DNA of 64,000 nt, taken from NCBI GenBank assembly GCA_021399445.1, contig JAJTUQ010000004.1:2046001-2110000 (forward strand). The letters are read 5' to 3'. This DNA comes from Xylogone sp. PMI_703 (lineage: Eukaryota; Ascomycota; Leotiomycetes). Position 1 is the stretch's first letter. Every line of letters starts with the position of its first letter. Position numbers and translations under genes: made by a program. The notes beneath the pieces are model-generated. The model did not search any database. It worked only from the letters and a program-made list of their open reading frames with translations, and had not been told where the DNA came from. This document shows, piece by piece, positions 11,028 through 21,701 of this stretch.

Positions 11028-11673
11028 TTATAACAGGATCGGAATAGCCTCGAAACCTCGAACCCGCTACCACAGGCTTATAATAAATATACAATTTCAG
11101 AGGATTACACCGTCGGGGAGGGAATGATCCGGCTACAGCGTTTAAGATCGTTTAAAGATCTTAGGCGCTTTGCAGAAATGCACACTGCTTAACGTCGGCG
11201 CGCTTGGTGCGGATGCTGAGAATGCAGACACTTGGGAGAAAAATACACTATCAACTACCTTTATATTCCCCAACATGACTCCAACCTACGTGTAACGTAT
11301 AATCTTTGCGTCGTAAGCGATCTTCCTCCTAGAGATTTGTTAATATTGCTGGACTATTAGTCCACATGAAGATTGTGTAAATTCTTGATTAGTATTACAG
11401 GACAACGAGTGCATATTACTCCCTACAGGCTTTAAAGAGGTTACATTCACCTGTACTCATCAGATACAACTTGAGATATAGATATACATAAAAATATACA
11501 ATCCAATAAAGCCTCCACTCCAGCTTATTCCCAGAGTTTCCGTACTGATTGTCGAAGTTCTTCTTCGGCTTTCCTCTTTCTACTTAAAGGCGATGTGTTT
11601 ACCGGGGCTGCGTCCGCTGAGATAATGAGGTTGGCAGGTGTCTTGTGCCTCGTATACATGCAAGGAGACAGGT
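11028..11673. other. Intergenic, convergent 3' ends
   Basis: AT-rich. Nothing beyond the possible 3' UTRs of the two flanking genes. A conserved-looking continuation of the minus-strand gene is readable at 11600-11673 past its stop (see findings). Confidence 0.35.
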
Positions 11674-12430
11674 TTAACTTTTTCGACAGCAGCTATATAC
11701 GAATCCCTCGGCCATCTCGGGATCATCGATGTAATGGCCTGGAGAAGGCCAGTCATCCATATCGCACCAGAAATCTTCGTCGTAAGTAGCTTCTTTATGA
11801 CCTATTTAATACTCAGTATGAGTATAACGGTTTGAACTAACAGAACCACAAACCAGGATGCCATCGGCAATCACCCGTTTCATTTTTTGTGACGTCGAAA
11901 TGGCTATGGCAATTCTCGCATTCAGCATATCGAGGTGTCATCTCATTAATGCCAATAGAGATGGGCTTGTCTTGCTTTGGAGCGGGACGCTGATCTTTAG
12001 ACTTCAGAGACTGAGGCAGTACCTCCTCTTCTTCGTCTTCTTCCTCGGAATCATCCTCTGGCTCACTATCGCTGCCTGTCGCATCGCCATACTCCGACCC
12101 AGTATCTTCATGGTATCGGATCACATCTTTACCAAGCACTAACAACCTGTTTTCCAAGCATGCATTGATTTTAGAATCCATCCCAGCTAGTAGTATTAAC
12201 TCTGCTCGTAGTCGTTCGACATCCAATGTGTTTATAGCTTGAAGTAGCGCTAAAGAGACAACTACTCGATTTTTCTCAGCTGGTATGGCATCATTCTCTA
12301 ATGTAGCGAGAGGCTGCCGGTGACTATTTCCAGTCTTATTCTCCGCTGTAAGAGTTTTGAGCCCTTGATGAGCATTTTCATCTGCCGCTTGAAGAATTGA
12401 GTTATTTGATACGGATGATTCTGGAGCCAT
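11674..12430 (-). CDS. Small fungal protein with Cys/His zinc-binding-type C-terminus
   Basis: Two exons, 11854-12430 and 11674-11801, separated by a 52-nt GT-AG intron, give 234 aa. The N-terminal half is low-similarity. A heptad-like helix (VSLALLQAINTLDVERLRAELILLA) precedes an acidic run (EPEDDSEEEDEEEEV). The C-terminal half has the known fungal pattern RYAECENCHSHFDV..N..GDCRWHPG, which continues after splicing into acidic/aromatic residues and a GFVYSCC motif, a likely zinc site. The stop codon falls immediately after this CC, while the next 25 codons in the same frame still look like the family end (a Cys and a TRH-type tail). The protein may therefore be shortened by a recent nonsense change. 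Function unknown. Confidence 0.75.
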
Positions 12431-13347
12431 TTCTTCTATCCAAGTATAAGCAAAAGACTGATATTCACTTATATTTAAGGCGTGATATGAGCGTCTTGTA
12501 CATAATTTATGGACGAATGGATTATTTAGAGAGTTATCAGGAATGATCTAGAATGTTGTGAGATACGCGTTCTCAAACGCGTACGTGTCTCGGCGCGTGA
12601 AGGAAGCCCATTCAATCAACAAACCCTCATACCCATGCAGGAAAATGAGAAAGTTCCAAAGCAGAAGATGATATATTTAGACACTTAAACAACTATTGCT
12701 CCAGCCAGCATCTTCAGACTATACCGTTACATGGACCTGTTATGCTAGGCCGTAACGCGTTATTAGTATGTTGGAGCTTTATATCGGCGCTGTTTGAGCT
12801 CCGTTCGGGCTTTACTGTACTGTACTCGCTCTTGGGCTCAGCTCAAAGCGGCGGTCAGAGATAATAATTGGGAGTCAACACCATACACGGATTTGGTCCA
12901 ATTTCATGCCTATAAGCTGCAACGGTAGTAGCGTTGCTTTGCATATCTTCTCTCATGAAATCAGATATTCGTGTTACTGCTAAACGATGCTCTACTCAAC
13001 TATCGCCGACCTCTCTGATGAAGGCTACATGGTGCGTTGTCTACATGAGTTGTAGTAACACAAGAATCAGGAGGTCATCACTAAATAGCAGTTCGGTTTG
13101 TTAAATAATACCAGCAATGCTTTGAATAGAATCTCTTATTCAGATTGATCTCGAGGCTTCTATCTGCTAATGAAGTATCCAAATTCATGTACTCAATGAA
13201 ATCTTCCCAACCCATCCTCACCCACGGCCATAATCCCAACTATCCCCTGATATTATATCTACTACCCTAGTACCCGAGGTTCTCTATGTAGTCTAACTAC
13301 CGAGCCTCAGGTCTCAAGTACAAGATTCGTAGCAACAATCAAGGCGA
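12431..13347. other. Intergenic, no supported gene
   Basis: Divided between the upstream region of the zinc-type gene and the 3' side of the secreted-protein gene. No frame with a family signal was found. Confidence 0.4.
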
Positions 13348-14001
13348 CTACTCGCGTGGATCAACACCGAACTCGTTTCCGTCTGAATGATACACACCAC
13401 CAGCACTATCCGGATTGCTCCCACGGCAACCGCTGATGAGAATCGAGTAGTAAATCTGGCAAGCTTGAATGTTATATGACTCTGGGTTGGCCCACCTCTG
13501 GTAGAACCATACGGTAGTGACATCTCCATCTTGGTTCGTGAAGCGGTTCCAGGTACCGTCGGATGCCTGCCACCAATCCTTGTACTGCTGATGCAAACCA
13601 CTACCATCCAGGTGTCCGGCGGCATCTTGGCAATATGTATCTTTTGCAGAAAAGAGTTGCAGCTGAGGTACCCATGCTCCTGATCCATAACATTCTGGAT
13701 AAGATTGACGGCGGCTGAGGGCGCTCTTTTCGGCCAATAAAGACGAGACAAGAGCGTGCTTCTCTGGCCCTGCAGAGCTAGGGGGCTCATAAGCAAAGAT
13801 GATGGAGTCGTTGACCGGGTGGCCGTCAAAGGTGCCATTAGGATATAGATCGATGGCTTTGATCGCACACCATGTGTTCAGTGGGCCATAAACGGAAGTG
13901 AGGATATCATGAGTGGATTGCTCAACAGGGCTGCTTGTTGCATAGCTTGCAAGGCTCAGCAGGCTTGCTGCAGCATAAACGAAGTTGGAGAAGTAAGGCA
14001 T
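13348..14001 (-). CDS. Small secreted protein, effector-like
   Basis: Single open frame, 217 aa, ATG at 14001. The N-terminus is a clear signal peptide (MPYFSNFVYAAASLLSLASY) with a likely cut near TSSP. The mature protein has about six cysteines, many Trp/Tyr residues, and a possible Kex2-type processing site (SRRQ) near residue 97. It ends GGVYHSDGNEFGVDPRE, an ending I associate with fungal secreted hypothetical proteins. No catalytic motif was recognised. Long upstream non-coding DNA and a TATA box on the same strand at 14086-14093 support an independently expressed secreted gene. Role unknown: candidate effector or wall-associated protein. Confidence 0.75.
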   Translation of the reverse strand: MPYFSNFVYAAASLLSLASYATSSPVEQSTHDILTSVYGPLNTWCAIKAIDLYPNGTFDGHPVNDSIIFAYEPPSSAGPEKHALVSSLLAEKSALSRRQSYPECYGSGAWVPQLQLFSAKDTYCQDAAGHLDGSGLHQQYKDWWQASDGTWNRFTNQDGDVTTVWFYQRWANPESYNIQACQIYYSILISGCRGSNPDSAGGVYHSDGNEFGVDPRE

Positions 14002-14085
14002 AGTTTCGATTTCAGTGATTGAGCTTTGATTGTTGTCTGAGTGGTTTGATGAATTGAAAAGCTACATTGTGGGAAAGACGAGTGG

Positions 14086-14093
14086 TATTTATA
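14086..14093 (-). promoter_or_regulatory. TATA box of the secreted-protein gene
   Basis: On the minus strand this reads tataaata, 85 bp before the ATG at 14001, a typical core-promoter position. Confidence 0.45.
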
Positions 14094-16892
14094 CTTTTGG
14101 CTTGATGCTTTCTCTCCAAGCAGAGGTGCTGAAGCAATTTCGGTTTTGCCATACGCCAAGGAAGCGTTCTGTCCATATGGTTACTTGAAGCAATTCAAAT
14201 GAGCTTACAGGACCGAAATTGTAAATTCTTGGCGGTTGGTTTTTTGGACGTTCTCTCCACTAGTAAATTGAGGTCTTGCTAGCGTGCGATACTTCAGCTT
14301 TCTTGGAAGTTAGCATCTTAGTCAGATGTGAATCTCAGCCTTCGAACCTTATCCAATCACCCTATGCTACATCCAATGGCAATGCATGATTCTCTTGGCT
14401 ACAACAAGATGGGTTTATTATTCATAAATCCGTCTACAATTAGTATATCATCTAATCATCAGTCCTCCTGTTAGAAGTGTTCTGCGATACTCGACTTTAA
14501 TCACGCTACTTATTCTGAATAACTTCGGATTCATTCGCAGGGAACCCAAGTCTTGGCGTTGAAGGAAGTTGAGGATAACCTCACCGCTTTTACGGTCGGT
14601 CCTTTGGTTAACTAAGTATCGTAACGGTCAGGACATTTGTATTCACTACGATACGATGAGCTGAGAGGCAAGCAGGTGTAAAGCACTGGAGTATCTATAA
14701 AGCAGCAGTTATGATCAGATCAGTTAGACCCTACAGAACAAGTGACAGGAAAGTCAACATGTGATTGATTTGGGACATATACGCGATGAATTGCTGATAT
14801 ACACGATACTCTATGATGGTGGGATAAGCAGGTGAAGATGATCTATTCGGTCCGGCTCGGATCGAAAGAAACATAAATTCTGGGCAATTAATCAATTATA
14901 TGCCCAATGACTCATCTTTTGTCTATACACCGTGCATTATCACCGCGATAAGATAATTTCCCTCATAAGATTCTTTAGCAATTTAAGTTGATAGGTGTAC
15001 TCGGAGGCTTGGTCTACTCGACGAATATATTATTCTTATTGCCTGAGGCGAAGACCTCTCGTTACAGGTGTCTCGTATTTGTGCGTTGTCCGGGCATGAT
15101 TCAGCTCCAGGGGCAGTTCAGCTCTACAAAGAGTTATCAGCTTCACGTTAAGCTCAGGCTTGGTGATATTGCGAGCCAATGAAGTTTGCAGGTATATACA
15201 TATTACTTACCAATCATAGTCAGTTGTACAGCCAATTCCACTTATATTATTATTCCATTTCCTTAACGCGAGTGGTGATAAACCTTCAACAATATTTTCC
15301 CATGGATAGTATCAAAGTTTTGTGTCTATAACCACCATCGTGGATCACTGTGTTCGCATGTTCAATTATGCCCAACTGGATCAATCACGCAAGCAGAAGT
15401 ACAGCTTAAGTCTGCAGATACAAAACTCTACAGCATGAGAATATCGCGTTTAAAAGCCAATAGCAAGAGTAGCAAAGGTTGGAATAGAACCCCTCCTCCC
15501 TTCAAAGAAGACTGTGCTCGTAGCGACACCAAATCGAACGCGATACGTGACAAAACATGAGCTTTGAACCGCACTATATTTGGTACTAACCTCGGCTTCA
15601 AAACTTACTCCATGTCTCAAGAGACGTACTTGGTGGGGTAAGGACTTCTACTTGTATATCCGCGTCAAATAAAACTTAACCAGGGCACGCACAGATCACT
15701 ACATGCAAGGTACTGTCGTGTACAGCTGCCATATTCAGAAGGGCCGAATGGAAGAGCTGATTCCGTGTCCATTTCGAGTGAACTCCAGAGATGTTCTCAC
15801 TTATACCCGGATCTTAGAATCTGAAGAACTAAGGACACTGAAATTTAAGTGGCAGATGGTTAGCACCCGGTAGAGGTATTTACCACATTGGTATGGAAAC
15901 GGAAACTCCTGGTACGACCTTAACTAGCATCGCAGTAGTTACTGGGGAAGTACAGAGCGAGGTAAGAGTATTTACCGGTCTAGAACCTCATTCGCTTCTA
16001 GAGACAATTATGGTAGCTAGCTCAATATTGAGCTGTCTAATAATATCATTACAAATATTTATAGCAATCGGTAAATATTGAGTTATATAGTGCAGCCCCA
16101 ATACCAAAGAACTGCTGTGATACCCCGGGATATTTAGATCATCCAGACCGAGAGAGCTTTAATGGCTATGAACTGCTGGAAGAAAGAGAATATGTGGTCA
16201 GATCGGGAGCAGTCGTAATGCTTTCTGTAATACCAGTTCTAGATAGTCGATTTTCAGGAATCACTCAGAGGGTGGAACCACACTAGCGGAGTAAATCATC
16301 TCACGTGCAAGACGAAGTCAAAATGCAACTCCCTTACTTGGAAAAGTGCTCTCAAAGATGCTGGCGAGCAAGGATTGTCATTGCACTTACGTGATATCAC
16401 AGTGCAATTTCACCCAGCTGAGCACGGGATCATGAAATTCCATCCCCCACAGGTCGAATATGAAATTCAATTTGCTAAAAGAGGGAAGTTTGAGTGAGGC
16501 TGACCATACACTTTACGTGATGAGATGTTCACTCAATTGAGCACGGAATTATAAGAGTCCTTTCCCCACACTTAAAGGCGGGGTTCAATTCTATCGGGAC
16601 ATATCAAAATTAGTACTCGCCTAGGCGGTGCCACAGCCGGCATAGTCTTTTGCGGAGAAATGAGCTTAAAAGAAAGTTCGGAACTTGGTGCTCCGCGATA
16701 GATGAAAATAGTAATAGCTGTTAGGAGGTACCATTGCGTTTAATAGGTAATTGAAAACTCGATGCGATGATTGCCATATGAGAATAATTTTCCACCTCAT
16801 GCATCTGCTGGCTTCAGTTATAATACGGAATATTGGAATAGCAAGCTCAGCTCCTAAAAGTTGTAGACAAACCTCACAGGCTCTGGTTCGCG
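14094..16892. other. 2.8 kb gene-poor AT-rich region
   Basis: No gene is supported. Short frames at 14988-15182 and 15893-16081 lack family signals. A perfect CACGTG palindrome lies at 16302-16307. Two diverged copies of an element containing ttacgtgat, a gagcacgg core and a ccccaca block lie at about 16388-16490 and 16515-16590. Confidence 0.45.
16388..16590. repeat. Two diverged copies of a roughly 80-bp element
   Basis: Both copies show, in order, ttacgtgat, a caat-rich stretch, tgagcacgg followed by a short AT segment, a tcc..ccccaca block and a closing ttcaatt. They begin near 16389 and 16514 and sit 300-500 bp upstream of the sugar transporter start. They could be remnants of a tandem duplication or an upstream regulatory array. 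Confidence 0.4.
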
Positions 16893-19153
16893 ATGGAATC
16901 ATTCAACGATAAGCAGCATGTAGAAACTCGCCAGGATGCACCCGACACCAACACGCGCGAAGTGCAGATTTTGAATGACCTGGATTTAACAGAGCTGAAG
17001 CAATCTTCATACAAAGATGAAGGAGCGACAGAAACAGTCGAAAGTGTCGCCTTGGTATGGCTTCACTTATCCTCACTAGAACCAATAACTGATGAAGGGG
17101 ATATTAACATAGGCTGCAATACTAGGACCCAATAAGCCGGCAACATGGGGGAAGGGACATCTCAAACTGTACATGTTTTGTGCCTTGATTTATCTCTGCT
17201 CCACCATGAATGCAAGTCTCCTGCTGCTGCCACCTGAAGAGGTAGAAGTCTGCTAATCCATTACTTGAAGGGATACGATGGTTCTTTAATGGGCTCGATC
17301 AATTCTCTGAAAACTTACCAGAGCTACTATAATGTCCCTGAAAATGACCTTGCTGGTACTGGAATTGTCTTTTCTATATTCCAGATCGGCCAGATGGCTG
17401 GAGCTTTGTTTATCTGGATAGCCGATTATCGTGGGCGTAGACTGCCAATATTCATAGGTTGCTTGGGAGTCTGTGTCGGCAAGTACTCTGAATATCAAAG
17501 GCGCGTGTTAGAGATCTAATGAAAACCAGGAACTATCGTTACCAGCACTGCTAAGACAATTCCAGTCTTTACTGGTGGCAGATTTCTGCTCTCCTTTTTC
17601 TCAACGATTGCTACCACGGCGGCACCCTTGTTCCTGATTGAGATTGCGCCGCCTCTTACTCGAGGCACAGTTGCAGGAATGTACAATACGCTTTATTATA
17701 TGGGTTCCATCCTTGCAACTTTCACAATTTATGGTTAGGAATCCTAAATATGTTTAGAGGGATAGATGCTAATAAGTATATATAGGGACATCCTTACATC
17801 TGGAGGGGCAAGTTCATTAACTGGAGCAGATGATAAGGTAGCTAACTAGTGATTGAATAGTAATATACAATGGCGGCTTCCACTATGGCTTCAAATGGCA
17901 TGTCCTGGGTTAGTCGCTCTGGGGATCTGGTTTGCGCCTGAGTCTCCGCGTTGGCTTGTTGGTTCGTGATCACTCCTTGGGACATATTTCAATAAATGCT
18001 TAACTTGAATTTTCAAATAGGCATGGAACGATATGAAGAAGCTCGGGCTTTGATCATCGAATATCACGCCAACGGGGACCCGAATCATCCTATCGTTGAC
18101 CTTGAGATGGACGAAATAAAATAAAGTATGAGAGAGCAAGGAATACTTTCTTGGCGCAATTTCTTTGACCTTCGCGTACTTTTCAAGTCAAGATCTCGAC
18201 GTTATAGAATAATGCTTAATATTGCTATGAGTTGGTTTGGGCAATTCTCTGGTTCGTTTTACTCCTATCGGTATGGGAAGTAGGTAATAGAAAATCATAC
18301 TAATTATCCTTTAGGGAACAATATTGCATCATACTACCTTCCACTGCTCGTCGCGAACGTCGGTATAACCGACCAGAGTACAGTTCTCTTGCTCAATGGA
18401 ATTTACGCTCTTACAGGATGGATTGCAGCCGCCGCTGGAGCTCGGCTGCACGACATTGTTGGACGCCGGAAAATGTTGCTTGGAAGGTATACTGCGTCAT
18501 TATGTTGCTCCTGGATTTTCTGTCAAGTCTAACTACACCATAGTGCGCTTGGGATGGCTCTCTGTCTAGCTATTGTCGCAGGTATGATAATTAGGACCTA
18601 TTTCATCTTATCTGAGCTGCGAATCTGACATTATAAACTCAGGGACCGCTGCGGGGTATGTCCATGACCCTGATAACAAAGCTTGTAGCAGCGGTTCAAT
18701 TGCATTCATCTACATATTCGGATCGGTATTCGCTATTTCATTTACATCTATGCAACCAATCTATCCAGGCGAGGTTCTCTCGAACGACATGAGGGCAAAG
18801 GGCATGGGCGTTTTCCAGCTGACCAGTGGCGCTGCTGGATTTGTTAACACGTTTGCGGCGCCGATTGCTCTGAAGAATATCGGATATTGGTTTTATGTGT
18901 TCTTTGTGTAAGCTTCCCCACCCTAAGTAATTGCAGTAAATCTACTAAATACATAAATAATAGGTTTTGGGATCTTTTTGAAGCTGCATTCATTTACTTT
19001 TTCTTCGTCGAGACAAAAGGAAGAACATTGGAAGAATTGGACGAGGTTTTCAACGCGCCCAATCCAAGAAAAGCCAGTACAAAGAAGTCATTGGTTCGAC
19101 GCATGAAGGTCAGGGATAATGAAGGACATGAAAAGCATATCCTAGTTGTTTAG
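16893..19153 (+). pseudogene. MFS sugar (hexose/lactose-type) transporter with one in-frame nonsense codon
   Basis: Eleven exons keep phase throughout: 16893-17054, 17113-17211, 17271-17478, 17530-17733, 17786-17807, 17861-17961, 18021-18251, 18315-18486, 18544-18581, 18643-18907 and 18964-19153 (477 codons including the end). Hallmarks of the Sugar_tr family: NGYDGSL after TM1, WIADYRGRR, GGRFLLSFFST, a PESPRWLVG block at the end of TM6, WFGQFSG, LHDIVGRRK, QPIYPGEVLSNDMRAKG and [14 protein letters not shown] at the C-terminus. Introns 2, 3 and 5 start with GCAAGT instead of GT. A TAA at 18122-18124 falls in the central cytoplasmic loop (codon 300) between two well-conserved stretches, so translation would yield only the N-terminal half. 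Everything downstream is intact, so the lesion is recent or a sequence error. Expected role: plasma-membrane proton-coupled sugar uptake. Confidence 0.85.
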
Positions 19154-19454
19154 TATAATAGAAAGCCTTAATATTATACTCAAGAAAAGCTCTGCTGAAA
19201 AGAAGAGCTGAAGATGAGAGATTCCACCTTATATTTGATATTAGGTGTATAGTTCACGCATTTCAATAAAAGCCCTTTAAGTATCACTCTGCAAGAGCCG
19301 CAGTGTGAACGCAGCATTAACATGGATTTAGTGAGAAGGCATGCTATATTTATTCATGGTGCATATTGTGGTTTGTGTAGACAAATGTTGGATCCTTCGT
19401 CGTCAACTTTAAGCCAAAGTGTTGAATGTGTCAGTTCAAAAAGCTTTTCCCCAA
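19154..19454. other. Intergenic between convergent genes
   Basis: About 300 bp between the 3' ends of the transporter and the amidohydrolase. Nothing is supported. Confidence 0.35.
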
Positions 19455-20919
19455 TTAAAGTTTCCCAGCAACTACTCCATATTCCTTCGTCTTATCGATC
19501 GATATTTTGGTCAACCAGGTGAGTGCAGCAACCACGTAGGCCTGTGCGCCTACTTTTAATGTTGGTTCTATCACAGGTAGGAAGTGAGGGCTGTGATTAA
19601 TAGGTATATCTTGTGCAATTGTGCCTTTGGCGTATGCTTCTGCTACCTTTTGTTGATCCGTTCCGCCTACGTTGTTTTTCAGTTGTGTGCGATCTAATCT
19701 GGGCTAACAATATGTGGCTTTCATCATGACTTAAAGGTGGTTTTGAACACTACTCACCATAAAACCAGTAACAACTAGGTCGTTTTATAGGGATGGCTAA
19801 GTTCCCAAAATCTTCGCTAGCCTGTGTCTTATCACACTGATGATTAAAAGCGTCTCCGAATGCTTCTCTGAAACTTGCACTGAGCATCGCTGTGGCTTCG
19901 CCGTCATTAATGGTTGGTGGAATCGACTCCAGTTTCTCAATCAGCGCAGGTTTCGATGCTCCCGATGCATTACATTCAGCCTGAACTATGCGATCAATAG
20001 CACCTAGGACTTGATTGCGCGTCTGTGCATTACTTGTACGGATGTTGATTCCGAGGACTGCCGTTGAAGGGATGATGTTCTCCTTGTGACCAGACTGGAT
20101 GCTCCCAACAGTCACTACTGCGTCTTCAGACGGTGGTATTTCTCGACTGACAATGGTCTGTAGTCGTAGGACAATATTACAAGCAAGAATCACAGGATCA
20201 ACCGTGTATTGAGGAGAGCTTCCATGCCCTCCACGACCATAGATAGTGATTTTAAGTGAGTCAGCCCCATTCATTAAAGGACCGGGGCGCATATTTATGG
20301 TGCCTGTTGGGTATGGACTAACATGGCTGCCGAGTAGAACATCGGGGATATGACCTATCTTGCCATATACATCATCGTCCACCATGGCTTGAGCACCAAC
20401 CCCTCGCTCTTCAGCCGGTTGAAACAGACATACCAGAATGCCAGACCATGAGCTTTTAGTACGATGAAGCATATCTGCAGCTGTCAAGAGACATGTGATG
20501 TGCATATCGTGTCCACAGGCATGTGCCACAGGCACTTTAGTAGAGTCTGTGTTCATCACTGTCTTAGTGCTTGCATAGCTGGCGCCGGTTCTGGTATTCA
20601 TAAGTTAATCTTGGCTCTGATACGAGTGTCGCATTGTATAATAATTCTGGGGTTCTAACTCCTCATAAACTGGCAGAGCATCCATATCAGCTCTCAGCAG
20701 GACAACTTTTCCAGGACCATTCTCTAATACGCCCACAACCCCGTAGCCTCCTACCTTGTCATAGACAGTAAAGCCGAGTTCGCTTAAATGTCTCGAAATT
20801 ATTCCGCTTGTCTCTTCTTCTTGTAGTGAGAGCTCCGGATTTTGATGAAGATATCGGTATAGATCTTCATAACAAGTAAGATCAAGGTTAGGTATAACCT
20901 CCCTGAGAAACGTATCCAT
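19455..20919 (-). CDS. M20 family amidohydrolase (hippurate/IAA-amino-acid hydrolase type)
   Basis: Exons 20660-20919, 19758-20590 and 19455-19666 give 434 aa. Introns are 69 nt (donor gttaga) and 91 nt (donor gtgagt), and both splices restore family text: LPVYEE-TGASYAST and WFYG-GTDQQ. The metal site is visible as VAHACGHDMH, FQPAEERGVGAQAM, and a late His in the spliced C-terminus (INHSPHFLPVIEPTL). The dimerisation-domain motif GRGGHGSSPQ is present. Family members cleave N-acyl amino acids such as hippurate or auxin conjugates using two metal ions. The usual length is 390-440 aa, so the model is complete. No signal peptide is seen, so it is likely cytosolic. A 28-bp tandem duplication lies just upstream of the start. 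Confidence 0.9.
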
Positions 20920-20953
20920 AATGTCTGACTAGAGTGCTCAAATCGTTTGAAGT

Positions 20954-21009
20954 AGTACAACTGAGAAATGGTATATGATAAAGTACAACTGAGAAATGGT
21001 ATATGATAA
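20954..21009. repeat. 28-bp perfect tandem duplication
   Basis: Two adjacent identical 28-base units (each starting agtacaactgagaaatgg) at 20954-20981 and 20982-21009. The array lies 35 bp upstream of the amidohydrolase ATG, within its probable 5' UTR or promoter. Confidence 0.85.
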
Positions 21010-21701
21010 GACAGAAAGGATGAACTTTTAATATCATGAAGGAAACGATGAATACCAGTAATATATTTAGACCCCGGTCATGGTCATGGTTTCTTGATTT
21101 TGTATAACTTACATTTGTATCGGTGCACTGTGAACCTCGGTTCCTCAATTTCTTGAAAGTAATTAGAGAAGGGCTAATATTGGAAAGGATGGATTTGGCT
21201 AGAATATGTTGTTTTCCGAGTTTCTTTGGTATTTACGTAGCGCTCTAGCTCGGCACAGTAATAGAGGCGCAACGCATACCAGAACTGGTCTAGTTCGGAT
21301 CAACTTAATTAGGAAGGACCAGTACTCATTTAGGCTTAGCTGTTATGATTAAGCTCTTACCACAACTGCGGTATTGTCTTACCATTGTTCGTAAATACCA
21401 TCAGCATTTACTGGGTTGGTTCCCCTTAAAAAGAAACACAAGAAGTGTTGAATAGAATTCAATCAAATCAACCTAGAAAAACATCGACATGTTCTTAATC
21501 TTAATTTATGCAAATTTCAGCCGAGGTATACGGACAGGGTTTTCATTTGGCAGAAGGAGCAAATAGGTCAAGAATGATTATTTGAAACTTGGTGTTGACA
21601 TTTTCAAATTAAACTTGTATATCTTATCATCATATTATAGGAACATCACTACACCAATCAGCGTCGTAAATTAGGTTTCCCTTAAAATATTCAAATGCCA
21701 T
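21010..21701. other. Intergenic, AT-rich
   Basis: Upstream region of the amidohydrolase and 3' flank of the reductase. No gene is supported. Confidence 0.4.

Noticed and set aside
15893..16081. 62-codon frame with a hydrophobic C-terminal half
   Set aside because: Too short, no context and no homolog recognised.
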